From the NCBI RefSeq assembly GCF_003795125.1, contig NZ_CP027783.1, forward strand, positions 620,001 through 684,000: a stretch of DNA of 64,000 bases, read 5' to 3'. This document shows, piece by piece, positions 26,401 through 35,486 of the stretch. Every line of letters begins with the position of its first letter. The stretch's first letter is position 1. The notes under the pieces are model-generated. The model worked only from the letters and a program-made list of their open reading frames with translations. It was not told the DNA's origin and searched no databases. Origin of the DNA: Tetragenococcus osmophilus. Its GTDB lineage: Bacteria; Bacillota; Bacilli; Lactobacillales; Enterococcaceae. A program made the translations under genes and the position numbers.

Positions 26401-26429
26401 AGTATAACGAATTTTGTTGGCTTGTACAA
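26401..26429 (-). promoter_or_regulatory. Promoter of the ABC-F leader
   Basis: On the minus strand, -35 TTGTAC (26424-26429) and -10 TATACT (26401-26406) are 17 bases apart. Both differ from consensus at one position each. Transcription would start near 26394. Confidence 0.7.
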
Positions 26430-26458
26430 CTCAAGCCACTCTGCCAGCAGCTTGAGTT

Positions 26459-26737
26459 TTGAATAATAAAATCCAATTCTTTTATTCAATTTCGGAGGAT
26501 TGAATAATACATCTCGTTTTCGTTATTCAATAATGGGAGATTGAATAGCGAATTCTACTTTCTTTATCCAATTTTATCAATTTTAAGACTCATTTTCTTC
26601 ATTTTATTTCTTCTAGCCTGTTATTGAACAATGAATTCCAATTCTTTTATTCAATTACTCGTTATTGAATAATGGATCCTGATTTCATTATCCAATTTTT
26701 GGTTATTGAATAACGGATTCTACTTTCTTTATCCAAT
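26459..26737. repeat. 41-bp periodic inverted-word array C (TTATTCAAT)
   Basis: TTATTCAAT/TTATCCAAT at 26482, 26523, 26564 and again at 26647, 26688, 26729; the inverse ATTGAATAA (or near copies) at 26459, 26499, 26540 and at 26623, 26664, 26705. Steps are 41 bp within each half (one of 40), and the halves are offset by about 165 bp. The spacers contain CTACTTT (26555, 26720) and CTCGTTTT (26513). The array lies just downstream of the DUF1015 gene and ends before the ABC-F promoter. Confidence 0.9.
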
Positions 26738-26793
26738 TTTATCGATAACGACTAACACATTTTCCAATATAATCTTTCGTTGCTTATATGAAA

Positions 26794-28029
26794 TTATAAC
26801 TTAGCTGTTGTCTCTAAATCGTGTAGAAAGAGGCCGCTTAACAATTTAGGTTCGAACCAAGTCGATTTAGGCGGCATAATTTCTTTTGCATCAGCAACTT
26901 GCAATAGGTCTCGCATTTTCGTTGGGTACATAGAAAAAGCGACGTTCCAATTATGGCTATCAACTAACTCTTCCAACCTTTGCGGACCATAAATCCCCCC
27001 GACAAAATCAATACGATTGTCACTTCTTACATCTTGTATATCAAAAATCGGTGCAATTAATAAATTTTGTAATAGTGATACGTCTAATTTGCCCACAGGA
27101 TCTGTTGGGATTTTATTTTCTTTTACTTTTAATTGATACCACTTTCCAGACAAACACATCATGATTTCTGCCGGAGAAGTTGCCCTTTTTTTGCTTGTTT
27201 CTTCTACAATAAAACTTTCCTGTAATTGAGTAAAAAAGTCTTCGGGGACTTCAACATTTAATACACGGTTATATTCTTTGATCATAAGTTCATCTTCAGG
27301 AAACAAAATAGACAAAAAGAAGTCACTTTCTACACTATTTGTCTGATTTTCACGTTTTTCTAAACCGACTTTCACCGCAGACTCCGTTCGATGATGCCCA
27401 TCTGCAATATATAAAGCCTCTAGTGAAGCAAAAGCATTTTCCAATTGTTGAATAACTACAGGATCATCGAGAAGCCAAACTTTATGCTCGACATCATAAT
27501 AACTCGTAAAATCGTAGATCGCTTCATGGGTATCTTGCCAATCTTGAATTAATTGCTGAATCTCTGTGTTTTTTCGATAGCTAAGAAAGATGGGACTAGT
27601 ATTCGCGTCACAACTACGTATGTGATTCATCCGATCAATTTCTTTTTCATGGCGTGTATACTCATGCTTTTTTATCTTACCTTGTGTATAATCATCAATT
27701 GAAGTACAAGCAACTAAACCTGTCTGACTGTTGCCGCTCATGGTTAATTGATATAAATAGTAATTTTCTTGCGCATCTTTTTTTAACCAACCTTGCTGCA
27801 AAAATTCTGCCAAATTTGCTGCCGCTTTTTGATATACCGCTTCATCATAAGGGGAGATACTTTGAGGTAAATCAATTTCAGCTTTATCAATATGAAAATA
27901 ACTATAAGGATTCCCTTGAGCCAAAGCACGTGCCTCGGCCGAGTCAACTACATCATAAGGAAGTTCAGCAATTTTATCAGCTAAAGCAGCTTCAGGGCGG
28001 ACAGCTTTAAAAGGACGAACATCAACCAT
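26794..28029 (-). CDS. DUF1015 family protein of the serine cluster
   Basis: A 411-residue cytosolic protein. The start VRPFKAVRP, the mid-region EALYIADGHHRTESAV and the late DFVGGIYGPQRLEELV are typical of DUF1015. It starts 2 bases after serA ends and is the third gene of serC-serA-DUF1015, an arrangement common in Firmicutes and archaea. The link suggests a role in serine or phosphoserine metabolism, possibly as a kinase, but the sequence does not prove it. Confidence 0.85.
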   Translation of the reverse strand: MVDVRPFKAVRPEAALADKIAELPYDVVDSAEARALAQGNPYSYFHIDKAEIDLPQSISPYDEAVYQKAAANLAEFLQQGWLKKDAQENYYLYQLTMSGNSQTGLVACTSIDDYTQGKIKKHEYTRHEKEIDRMNHIRSCDANTSPIFLSYRKNTEIQQLIQDWQDTHEAIYDFTSYYDVEHKVWLLDDPVVIQQLENAFASLEALYIADGHHRTESAVKVGLEKRENQTNSVESDFFLSILFPEDELMIKEYNRVLNVEVPEDFFTQLQESFIVEETSKKRATSPAEIMMCLSGKWYQLKVKENKIPTDPVGKLDVSLLQNLLIAPIFDIQDVRSDNRIDFVGGIYGPQRLEELVDSHNWNVAFSMYPTKMRDLLQVADAKEIMPPKSTWFEPKLLSGLFLHDLETTAKL

Positions 28030-28031
28030 AT

Positions 28032-29216
28032 CTAATAAGGTACCTCCTCTTTTTTGATCACGCGGACGCGAATAATATCTTCGGTTTCTCTGAGTTTTTC
28101 TACTACATTCGCAATTTTGTCTTCATCGCTTTCATCGATATCTACTAAAGTATAAGCATAATCCTCACGTCCACGATTAATCATATTATCAATATTAATT
28201 TCAGAATCAGCTATGATCGCAGAAATTTGTCCTAGCATATTTGGCACATTACGATTAATTACCGTAATACGATAAGGCGAGTGAAAAGCCATTTCGACTG
28301 CAGGGAAATTTACTGAACGTTTAATAATACCTGTTTCAATAAATTGTTTCATCGTTCGTACAGCCATCTTGGCACTGTTCGTTTCGGCTTCTGCCGTTGA
28401 AGCACCCAAATGAGGTAATACCGTAATACGATCATGATGCAATAAATTTTCATCCGCAAAATCCGTGGTAAAACCAGCTAATTCATCCTCGTTAATGGCT
28501 TCAAGTACCGCAGAATGATCGACAATTTCAGCCCGGGCAAAATTCAATAAATGCGCAGAATTCTTCATCATAGCAATTTCTTTTTTGCCGATTAGATGAT
28601 GGGTTTTTTCCTGTAAAGGAACATGAACAGTGATAAAGTCGCACGTTGTAAAAATTTCACTGATATCTTGCGCACGCTGAACACGGCGCGAAATGCTCCA
28701 AGCTGTATCGACTGAAACATAAGGATCATACCCCATAACTTCCATCCCTAAACGATACGCGTCATTAGCGACCATGGCACCAATTGAACCTAAACCAATC
28801 ACACCTAGTTTTTTTCCTTCTAGTTCGTGACCGGCAAACTGTTTTTTGTGTGCTTCGGCTTGCTCACTAATATCAGAACCTGTTAATTGTTGCACCCAAT
28901 TAATTCCTGAAACAACCGGACGCACACTCATTAATAAACTCATCAATACTAATTCTTTTACTGCATTGGCATTTGCGCCGGGTGTGTTAAAAACAACAAT
29001 CCCTCTTTCCGTACATGATTCTACAGGGATGTTATTAACACCTGTTCCGGCGCGAGCTATAGCCAAAACAGAATCAGCTATTTCTGAAGTCTGGAGTTTT
29101 TTACTCCGCAGAATGATTCCTTCGGGATGATCGTTTTCGTTAATGTCATACTTTTCTTTTTCTAAACGCTGCATCCCTTCTGGAGCAATCGCATTAAACG
29201 TTTTAATTTGATGCAT
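28032..29216 (-). CDS. serA: D-3-phosphoglycerate dehydrogenase
   Basis: A 394-residue first enzyme of serine synthesis. The NAD-binding GVIGLGSIGAMVAND is near residue 145, the catalytic Arg/Glu/His come in NFARAEIVDHS, DFADEN and LPHLGAST, and a C-terminal ACT domain (about 315-394; RITVINRNVPNMLGQIS) is likely to sense serine. ATG 29216 is used because GGAGG is 8 bases upstream and the start is 2 bases after the serC stop; the longer frame would overlap serC. Confidence 0.93.
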   Translation of the reverse strand: MHQIKTFNAIAPEGMQRLEKEKYDINENDHPEGIILRSKKLQTSEIADSVLAIARAGTGVNNIPVESCTERGIVVFNTPGANANAVKELVLMSLLMSVRPVVSGINWVQQLTGSDISEQAEAHKKQFAGHELEGKKLGVIGLGSIGAMVANDAYRLGMEVMGYDPYVSVDTAWSISRRVQRAQDISEIFTTCDFITVHVPLQEKTHHLIGKKEIAMMKNSAHLLNFARAEIVDHSAVLEAINEDELAGFTTDFADENLLHHDRITVLPHLGASTAEAETNSAKMAVRTMKQFIETGIIKRSVNFPAVEMAFHSPYRITVINRNVPNMLGQISAIIADSEINIDNMINRGREDYAYTLVDIDESDEDKIANVVEKLRETEDIIRVRVIKKEEVPY

Positions 29217-29217
29217 G

Positions 29218-30303
29218 TTATTTACCTCCATGTGCTTTTTCAAATTCTTCCATAAAATCAACGAGCTTTCTTACACCAACCATTGGAAAAGCATTATAAA
29301 GACTTGCTCGCATGCCGCCTACCGAACGATGTCCTTTTAAATTTTCTAGACCTTGTTTTTGAGCAGCATAAATAAATTCTTTATCTAACTGACTACTTGT
29401 TGTCAAAAATGGGACATTTGTAAGCGATCGATCTTGTTTGTTCACCGGGCTATGAAATAAAGGCGAACGATCAATGGCTTCATACAATAAACCTGCCTTT
29501 TTCTGGTTTTCTTGTAAAATTTGTGGCACGCCCCCTAAATCCTGTAACCATTCAAAAACAAGTTTGGCCATATAAATACTAAAAGTTGGTGGCGTATTAT
29601 ACATGGAATGACTGTCTGCTTGAAGACGATAATCCAACATCGGCGCAAAAAGAGATGCTTCATTTAAGAGGTCTTCTCTTATAACCACGACGGTCAACCC
29701 TGCAGGTCCAATATTTTTTTGTGCACCTGCGTAAATAACACCAAAATCCGAAACCTGGTAGTCATTTGATAAGATATTTGATGACATGTCAGCGACAATA
29801 GGAACATCGCCAGCATCAGGAATCTCTTGATAGCAAATACCTCCGATAGTTTCGTTAGTTGTAATATGAAGATAAGCTGCATCTTCATCTATAAGGTCTT
29901 GTGTAATTTCTGGGATATAAGTAAAGTTTTTATCTTCACTACTAGCAATGACCTTGGTCTCTACGTTTTCAATTTTTTGAGCTGCTGCAATAGCTTTTTT
30001 TGACCAAGAACCTGTATTTACATAAAGAGCTTTTTTATTTTGTGCAAGGTTTAACGGTAAAGCTGAAAATTGCAAACTAGCGCCACCTTGTAAAAATAAT
30101 ACGCGATAATTTTTAGGAATTTCCATCAATTCCCGTAATAGTTTCTCGGCATCAGCAATAATTTCTTCAAACAAGGAGGAGCGATGGCTCATTTCCATGA
30201 CTGACATTTCGCTGCCTTGGTAATCCAAAAGTTCTTCTTGCGCTTTTTTTAATACGGGTCCAGGCAAAACTGCTGGCCCGGCTGAAAAATTATAAACCAC
30301 CAT
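29218..30303 (-). CDS. serC: Phosphoserine aminotransferase
   Basis: A 361-residue PLP-dependent class V aminotransferase making 3-phosphoserine. N-terminal [11 protein letters not shown] is typical; the PLP Lys is in [13 protein letters not shown] (about 198) and the C-terminal [16 protein letters not shown] closes the active site. It is first in the operon with serA and the DUF1015 gene. Confidence 0.95.
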   Translation of the reverse strand: MVVYNFSAGPAVLPGPVLKKAQEELLDYQGSEMSVMEMSHRSSLFEEIIADAEKLLRELMEIPKNYRVLFLQGGASLQFSALPLNLAQNKKALYVNTGSWSKKAIAAAQKIENVETKVIASSEDKNFTYIPEITQDLIDEDAAYLHITTNETIGGICYQEIPDAGDVPIVADMSSNILSNDYQVSDFGVIYAGAQKNIGPAGLTVVVIREDLLNEASLFAPMLDYRLQADSHSMYNTPPTFSIYMAKLVFEWLQDLGGVPQILQENQKKAGLLYEAIDRSPLFHSPVNKQDRSLTNVPFLTTSSQLDKEFIYAAQKQGLENLKGHRSVGGMRASLYNAFPMVGVRKLVDFMEEFEKAHGGK

Positions 30304-30455
30304 ATATTTGCACTCCTTTGTTTTAATAAAAATATTGCCAAGAGGTTTGATTTATTATAGCAAAGTTCTATAACTTTAAAAAGAGATTATTCGAACGATT
30401 CTGAAAAATCTCATTGCACAATTTTTACAAAATTAAATAGAAATATATTTTTTAC

Positions 30456-30505
30456 TTTACCTGTCGTAGTAATTCGTTTACAATTACTTTAACAGATAAA
30501 GTAAT
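30456..30505 (+). promoter_or_regulatory. PadR promoter with inverted-repeat operator
   Basis: -35 TTTACC (30456-30461) and -10 TACAAT (30479-30484) are 17 bases apart. ATTACTTTA/TAAAGTAAT (30483-30491, 30497-30505) form a perfect 9-5-9 inverted repeat overlapping the -10 and the start region. The position suggests autorepression by the PadR protein encoded next. Confidence 0.55.
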
Positions 30506-30520
30506 TTAAGGAGAATGGCG

Positions 30521-30865
30521 ATGATTTCAAGTGATAGTATTCGTGGATATAATGACGTTATCATCTTAGCAATCTTGAATGAAGGCGATTCTTATGGATA
30601 TGAAATTTCTAAAGAGATCCGTACTCGTACCCATGAATTATATGTAATTAAGGAAACAACACTCTATTCGACTTTTACTCGTTTAGAAAAACAGTCACTG
30701 ATTCAGGCATATCCAAGTGAATTCACTCATGGTAAAAAAAGAACTTACTACACAATCACAACAAAAGGCAAAGAAGTCCTTTCTTCCAAAAAAAGTGAAT
30801 GGCTAGAAGCAAGGTTTGTTGTTGATGAATTTCTTACAGGAGGACCTTCCCATGAAAACAATTAA
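30521..30865 (+). CDS. PadR family transcriptional regulator
   Basis: A 114-residue winged-helix regulator. DVIILAILNEGDSYGYEISK is the canonical N-terminus and TLYSTFTRLEKQSLI carries the recognition helix; YYTITTKGKEVL is the wing. ATG 30521 is 7 bases after AAGGAG; the ATG at 30515 is too close to it. It overlaps the next gene by 14 bases, the common PadR/membrane-protein pairing. Confidence 0.88.
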   Translation: MISSDSIRGYNDVIILAILNEGDSYGYEISKEIRTRTHELYVIKETTLYSTFTRLEKQSLIQAYPSEFTHGKKRTYYTITTKGKEVLSSKKSEWLEARFVVDEFLTGGPSHENN

Positions 30866-31829
30866 AAACTATTTAGATAGTCTTTTCTTAAATGTTCCTA
30901 AAACACCAGAAACAGAAAAAGCTAAGGAAGATTTGTTATCAAATATGGAAGACCATTATTATGAATTAATAAATGAAGGAAAAAGTGAACAAGAAGCCAT
31001 CGGTACAGTCATTAGTGAATTTGGTTCGATTGATGAACTTCTGGCTGAACTCGAATTGGACAAAGAACAAAGGAAAGATAACGAATTTCTTGATGCAATT
31101 GGTTTAGAAGAGGCTTTTGAGTTTTGGGCAACGGTTCGTCGCTTCGCTTTAGTTGTATCCTTGGGCATCTTATCTTTTTGTTTCGCTCTATCTGGAGTGG
31201 TTTTTGCTAATTACGGTTCTATTATCTCTGTTTTAGCCGTCATATTCTTTTTTGTTCTTGTGGCTATTGGCGTTGGATTGATTGTTCCTAATGGAATGAA
31301 ATATTCAAAAGCCTTTGAATTATTAGAAGACCGGCCTTTAACTCAGAGAACTCGAACAAAAGCAAGTGAAAAATTAAAAGATTATGAAAAAAGTTTTCGC
31401 TATGGATTAACCGTTGGCATTGGGCTGTGTATTTTAGCCATACCTTGTATCATTTTCTTTGATGAACTTTTTGGTCTTACTATTTTAGGAACTTCTCTCT
31501 TTTTTAGCATCGCAGGCATTGGAATATTTTTAATCGTCTATACAAGTATCATTTATGATGGATTTAAAAAAATGACAGAAAACAATTATTTTATTTCCGA
31601 TGAAGACGAACCTGGCCCTAGAGCAACTAAAGATACCTACGGTGAAAATGCCCCTTTTTTCAATTTTTTCCGTAGAATCTATTGGCCTGCTATTGTAGTT
31701 ATTTACTTCTTAGGGTCTAGCATCATGGGAGCTTGGAGTTATAGCTGGCTTATCTTTGTTCTTGCGGGGCCTATTTATAGTTTTATCATGGAACGTGGAC
31801 AAAACGATAAGGAAGACGAGGAACAATAA
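30852..31829 (+). CDS. Membrane protein with permease-prefix (DUF1700-like) N-terminus
   Basis: A 325-residue integral membrane protein. Residues 1-75 form a helical prefix domain (LSNMEDHYYELINEGKSEQEAI type) often found in partners of PadR regulators. Six hydrophobic segments follow in pairs (about 100-150, 195-245 and 280-315), with an acidic C-terminus. It starts inside the padR gene with its own CAGGAGG site, so the two are co-expressed. A role in envelope stress is possible but not shown. Confidence 0.75.
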   Translation: MKTIKNYLDSLFLNVPKTPETEKAKEDLLSNMEDHYYELINEGKSEQEAIGTVISEFGSIDELLAELELDKEQRKDNEFLDAIGLEEAFEFWATVRRFALVVSLGILSFCFALSGVVFANYGSIISVLAVIFFFVLVAIGVGLIVPNGMKYSKAFELLEDRPLTQRTRTKASEKLKDYEKSFRYGLTVGIGLCILAIPCIIFFDELFGLTILGTSLFFSIAGIGIFLIVYTSIIYDGFKKMTENNYFISDEDEPGPRATKDTYGENAPFFNFFRRIYWPAIVVIYFLGSSIMGAWSYSWLIFVLAGPIYSFIMERGQNDKEDEEQ

Positions 31830-31847
31830 GCTCCTCGTCTTTTTTAT
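31815..31847 (+). terminator. Terminator overlapping a stop codon
   Basis: GACGAGGA (31815-31822) pairs with TCCTCGTC (31832-31839), then seven T. The stop codon of the membrane-protein gene is in the loop. The fructokinase gene ends convergently 4 bases further on. Confidence 0.8.
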
Positions 31848-32719
31848 TTTTTATCTAATTTCGTTTGTCTTGCTAAAGCTAAACAACCAAATATTCCAGC
31901 GTCGTCTTCTAAGTAAGGGGTAACGATATAATTCTCTAATTCAGGCGTTTGAACATAATTATTTAGCAATTGGTTAAATGTTTGATGCACTTTTTGAACC
32001 ATATGTTTTTGCTTCATGACGCCCCCGCCAAAAATAATAACATCTGGAGAAAACATCAAGGTGGTATTATAAGCACATTGTGCAATATAATAAGCTTCCA
32101 TATCCCAAATAAGATCATCTGCCGGGATATCTTGTCCTTTTTTCCCGGCGCGTTGCTCGATCGCCGGTCCTGCGGCCATTCCTTCTAGACAGTTCTCATG
32201 GAAAGGGCAGTTCCCGCTAAAATGATCATCGGGGTGAGGAGTGATTAACATATGTCCCATTTCTGGATGACTAAAACCTTCAATAAAGCGATCTTCTTGA
32301 ATAGCGCCACCACCGATACCTGTCCCCACTGTATAGTAAATAACACTAGAAAGCCCTTTACCTTTGCCAAAAGCATATTCGCCATAACCAGCCGCATTCA
32401 CATCAGTTGTCCAAGCAATCGGAATATCAAACGCTTGTTTTAAAGTCCCCACAAAATCAAAATTTTGCCACGCTAATTTAGGGGTGGATGTGATATAGCC
32501 ATAAGTTGTTGAATCTACATGGACGTCAATCGGACCAAAAGATCCTACGCCAATAGCTACTAGTTCCTTTTTATATTGATTAAAAAAATCCATCACTTGT
32601 TTCATTGTTTCTTCTGGCTGGGTTGTTGGAAAACTTGCCCGTTTTTGAATATTTAATGATTCATCACCAACCGCACAAACAAATTTTGTCCCTCCTGCTT
32701 CAATAGCTCCGTATAACAT
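31844..32719 (-). CDS. scrK: Fructokinase, ROK family
   Basis: A 291-residue sugar kinase making fructose-6-P. It has the N-terminal AIEAGGTKFVCAVG phosphate loop, WTTDVNAAGYGEY with the catalytic Asp, GTGIGGG, and the ROK zinc site GHM...CPFHENC (about 172-187). Length and motifs fit ScrK/GmuE-type fructokinases. No sucrose or fructose transport gene is adjacent. Confidence 0.88.
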   Translation of the reverse strand: MLYGAIEAGGTKFVCAVGDESLNIQKRASFPTTQPEETMKQVMDFFNQYKKELVAIGVGSFGPIDVHVDSTTYGYITSTPKLAWQNFDFVGTLKQAFDIPIAWTTDVNAAGYGEYAFGKGKGLSSVIYYTVGTGIGGGAIQEDRFIEGFSHPEMGHMLITPHPDDHFSGNCPFHENCLEGMAAGPAIEQRAGKKGQDIPADDLIWDMEAYYIAQCAYNTTLMFSPDVIIFGGGVMKQKHMVQKVHQTFNQLLNNYVQTPELENYIVTPYLEDDAGIFGCLALARQTKLDKK

Positions 32720-32765
32720 TCGTGTATGCCCTTCCTTCCATTAGATTCTTCTTTATTGTAAAAAA

Positions 32766-32791
32766 GAAAGGACTAAAAAGCTAGTCCTTTC
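32766..32791 (-). terminator. Terminator of the YxjI-like/SPFH pair
   Basis: GAAAGGACT (32766-32774) pairs with AGTCCTTTC (32783-32791); the minus-strand T-run is at 32759-32765. Confidence 0.75.
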
Positions 32792-32825
32792 AGTAAAAAT
32801 ACTGTATCTTTTATTCACTAGTACT

Positions 32826-33320
32826 TCAATTCGAACCGCTAGCTGCCCCAGCTTCGTCTGCTTTTACACAATCAATTGCAATGACTAGAGAAATTAACAA
32901 CTGTTCCAATTCTTCATCGAGAATCGTTACTTCATAAGTGTCACCCCAAGAAAACCATCGCTTGCGAATGCTAGCTACCTGTTTTTCTTGAGAATAAACT
33001 TCAAATTCCATGTCCCACCAATTTCCTTGAACTTCAATTTGCTGAGCTGAAATGGTATAACGTGATTTGAAAAAAGACCATTCTTTTTTTAGCGTAATCA
33101 TTTCATTTCCTTCTACTTCAAGGAAAAACTTAGGAAGTAAGGCTATTGTCTTTTTAGTAATCCTGCCAATTTCATGCTGCTTATCATCCATAATGGAAAA
33201 GTGTTTCGGTAATTTAAAAAAACTGCCTTCCACATAGTAACGCGGGGTTTCTTGTTCATCAGTGACAGTGAATTTTTCTCCTAAACTAAATACTTTTTGT
33301 TTAATATAAAGTTTTTTCAT
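32826..33320 (-). CDS. LURP-one-related/Tubby-like protein (YxjI family)
   Basis: A 164-residue soluble beta-rich protein beginning KLYIKQKVFSLGEKFTVTD, the typical LOR-family start, with YYVEGSFFKLPKHFSIMD following. The family folds like a Tubby C-terminal barrel; function is unknown, possibly phospholipid contact at the membrane. It starts 13 bases after the SPFH gene, so they form a pair. The C-terminal ADEAGAASGSN tail looks disordered. Confidence 0.78.
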   Translation of the reverse strand: MKKLYIKQKVFSLGEKFTVTDEQETPRYYVEGSFFKLPKHFSIMDDKQHEIGRITKKTIALLPKFFLEVEGNEMITLKKEWSFFKSRYTISAQQIEVQGNWWDMEFEVYSQEKQVASIRKRWFSWGDTYEVTILDEELEQLLISLVIAIDCVKADEAGAASGSN

Positions 33321-33333
33321 TTTTCGCTCCTAA

Positions 33334-34209
33334 CTAGGAGATATCATCGCCTAATTCTCCTGTATTAATTACTGGTTGCGTCCCATTATCGGTAATAATT
33401 GAAACTATTAGATTATTAATAAATTGAACTTTTCGATCATCAGTGAAATCAATATTTTGTCCAGCTTCAATCTGTTCCAATGCCATTTGCGTCATTGTGA
33501 CAGCTCCTTCAACAATCGTTTGTCTAGCCGATAATATCGCTTTAGCTTGTTGTCTTTGTAGCATCGCACTAGCAATCTCTGTTGAATAAGCGAGATGATT
33601 CAAGCGTGTTTCCACGACCTCTACACCCGCTACTTCCAAACGATTTTGTAATTCCTTTGTCAACTCTTCAGACACATGACTTGTATCTCCACGCAAAGTT
33701 ATATCATTGTCTTCAAAAGTATCATAAGGATATTGCGAGGCAATATGTCGAATCGCTGTTTCACTTTGAATTTCTACAAAGTCTTGATAATGGTCAACAT
33801 CAAACAAAGCTTTAGCCGTATCAACCACTTTAAAAACGATCACTGCTGAAATTTCTATGGGATTGCCATCTAGATCATTGACTTTCAAACGAGCACTGTT
33901 AAAATTACGAACCTTCAATGAAACATTAATTTTTTGTGTTAAAGGAGTTGTAATAAACAATCCATTCGATTGAATCGTTCCTAGATATTTTCCGAAAAAT
34001 AAAATTGCCTTGGCCTGGTTAGGTGCAACAATCGTTAATGAGCTAAGGAATAAAATCGCAACTAGCCAAATAGCAATACTTAGGATTAATTGTACGCCAC
34101 TTTCATAAGTCACTCCTAAATAAAATAAATAAGCTCCACCGATCATACCAATGACTAAAATCAACAATCCTAAGTAGCCATTCACATGAAATGTTTTTTT
34201 CTCTTGCAC
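33334..34209 (-). CDS. SPFH/Band 7 domain membrane protein
   Basis: A 291-residue protein with two N-terminal membrane segments (about 11-32 and 38-58) and then an SPFH domain (about 62-230; NQAKAILFFGKYLGTI, VEVVETRLNHLAYS). Its C-terminal part is helical (QRQQAKAILSARQTIVEGA). SPFH proteins form large membrane-bound rings that organise lipid domains or proteases. GTG start with GAGGAGG upstream. Paired with the YxjI-like gene. Confidence 0.88.
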   Translation of the reverse strand: MQEKKTFHVNGYLGLLILVIGMIGGAYLFYLGVTYESGVQLILSIAIWLVAILFLSSLTIVAPNQAKAILFFGKYLGTIQSNGLFITTPLTQKINVSLKVRNFNSARLKVNDLDGNPIEISAVIVFKVVDTAKALFDVDHYQDFVEIQSETAIRHIASQYPYDTFEDNDITLRGDTSHVSEELTKELQNRLEVAGVEVVETRLNHLAYSTEIASAMLQRQQAKAILSARQTIVEGAVTMTQMALEQIEAGQNIDFTDDRKVQFINNLIVSIITDNGTQPVINTGELGDDIS

Positions 34210-34302
34210 TATAACGCCTCCTCTTTTTTTCCTATCCTATCTTAAAATTACGAGAATGCCAAATGGCAAAGTATACTTAACAAAGTTTTTTACACAAAAA
34301 AA

Positions 34303-34333
34303 GCCCAAAAAACTGTATTAGTAGTTTTTGGGC
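34303..34333 (-). terminator. Terminator of trhO
   Basis: GCCCAAAAACT-type stem (34303-34314 with 34323-34333) and an A-run at 34296-34302 that is a T-run on the minus strand. Confidence 0.75.
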
Positions 34334-34343
34334 AAATTAGCGT

Positions 34344-35303
34344 TTAGACTTTTGCTTCTTCTTTCCAATTTTCTAAACGAGCACGCCATTCTTCATCTGA
34401 AATGCCATGTCTTTTCACATAAAGATTATCTTGGCTTGCTGCGCATTCATAAGAACAACCACCCACATGTTTAGCTTGGTTTTCTTCTGAAGCTAAAATT
34501 TGTCGGTTGCAATCTGGGTTGGCACAGTTTACATAGCGTTCACAAGGCGTACCATCAAACCAGTCTCTACCTACAACTTGCTTGTCAACGTCATTAATAT
34601 CTACACTAATACGTTCGTCAAACACATACATTTTCCCATCCCACATTTCTCCTTGGGTGTTAGGGTCTTTGCCATATGTTGCAATACCACCATGCAATTG
34701 GCCCACGTCTTTTACACCTTCACGTAAAAGCCAACCTGAGAATTTTTCGCAACGAATACCACCAGTACAGTAAGTCACTACCTTTTTATCCATGAATTTT
34801 TCTTTATTATCTCGGATCCACTGAGGTAATTCACGAAAAGTACGGATATCTGGACGTACTGCGCCACGAAAATGACCAAGATCGTATTCATAGTCATTTC
34901 TAGCATCCAATACAATGGTATCTTCATCTTGCAAGGCTTCTTTGAATTCTGTCGGCTCTAAGTATTTACCTGTTAATTCGTTAGGATCAATATCTTCATC
35001 CTCATCTAAATGCAAAGCTACCAACTCATTGCGAGGTCGAACATGCATTTTTTTAAAGGCATGTTCAAAGGCTTCATCGATTTTAAATTCAGTATCTTTA
35101 AAACGCTCGTCAGCGTGCATATGATCCATATAAGTATTCGTAGCTTCCACTGTCCCAGAAACTGTCCCATTAATGCCTTCGTTTGCAACTAAAATACGAC
35201 CCTTTAAGCCAAGTTCTTTACAAAACGCCAAATGTTCTTTTGCAAAGCCTTCTGGGTCTTCTACTGGCGTGTAGTTATAATAAAGTAATACACGATAATC
35301 CAT
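34344..35303 (-). CDS. trhO: tRNA uridine(34) hydroxylase TrhO (YceA-type rhodanese)
   Basis: A 319-residue enzyme that hydroxylates U34 in tRNA anticodons. The N-terminal domain begins [19 protein letters not shown], the central rhodanese domain has the active Cys in [10 protein letters not shown] (about 180), and the C-terminus has a [14 protein letters not shown]...CSYEC cysteine cluster, probably metal-binding. ATG 35303 follows GAAGGAGG and gives the usual family start; the longer frame would add 30 hydrophobic residues unlike the family. Confidence 0.9.
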   Translation of the reverse strand: MDYRVLLYYNYTPVEDPEGFAKEHLAFCKELGLKGRILVANEGINGTVSGTVEATNTYMDHMHADERFKDTEFKIDEAFEHAFKKMHVRPRNELVALHLDEDEDIDPNELTGKYLEPTEFKEALQDEDTIVLDARNDYEYDLGHFRGAVRPDIRTFRELPQWIRDNKEKFMDKKVVTYCTGGIRCEKFSGWLLREGVKDVGQLHGGIATYGKDPNTQGEMWDGKMYVFDERISVDINDVDKQVVGRDWFDGTPCERYVNCANPDCNRQILASEENQAKHVGGCSYECAASQDNLYVKRHGISDEEWRARLENWKEEAKV

Positions 35304-35350
35304 TCTTGTATATCCTCCTTCAATTTTCACAGTCCATATTATAAGAAAAA

Positions 35351-35377
35351 AAGCGATAAAAAACGAAACTTTCGCTT
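35351..35377 (-). terminator. Possible terminator after the alpha/beta hydrolase gene
   Basis: AAGCGA (35351-35356) pairs with TCGCTT (35372-35377), followed by a minus-strand T-run. Another hairpin at 35398-35420 (CTAGCAT/ATGCTAG) has its T-run on the plus strand, where there is no gene to end. A trhO -10 TATAAT lies just beyond, at 35338-35343. Confidence 0.45.
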
Positions 35378-35486
35378 GTGATAAGGTAAGCAATAATCTA
35401 GCATAACAAAAGCATGCTAGTTTTTTAATAAAATTTTGTATAGTTTTCTAGACTTTCCTCTTACTAGTATATCATAAATTGCTTTC

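Noticed and set aside
35398-35426. Terminator with hairpin CTAGCAT/ATGCTAG
   Set aside because: Its T-run is on the plus strand, where there is no gene to terminate; kept only as a comment in the neighbouring entry.
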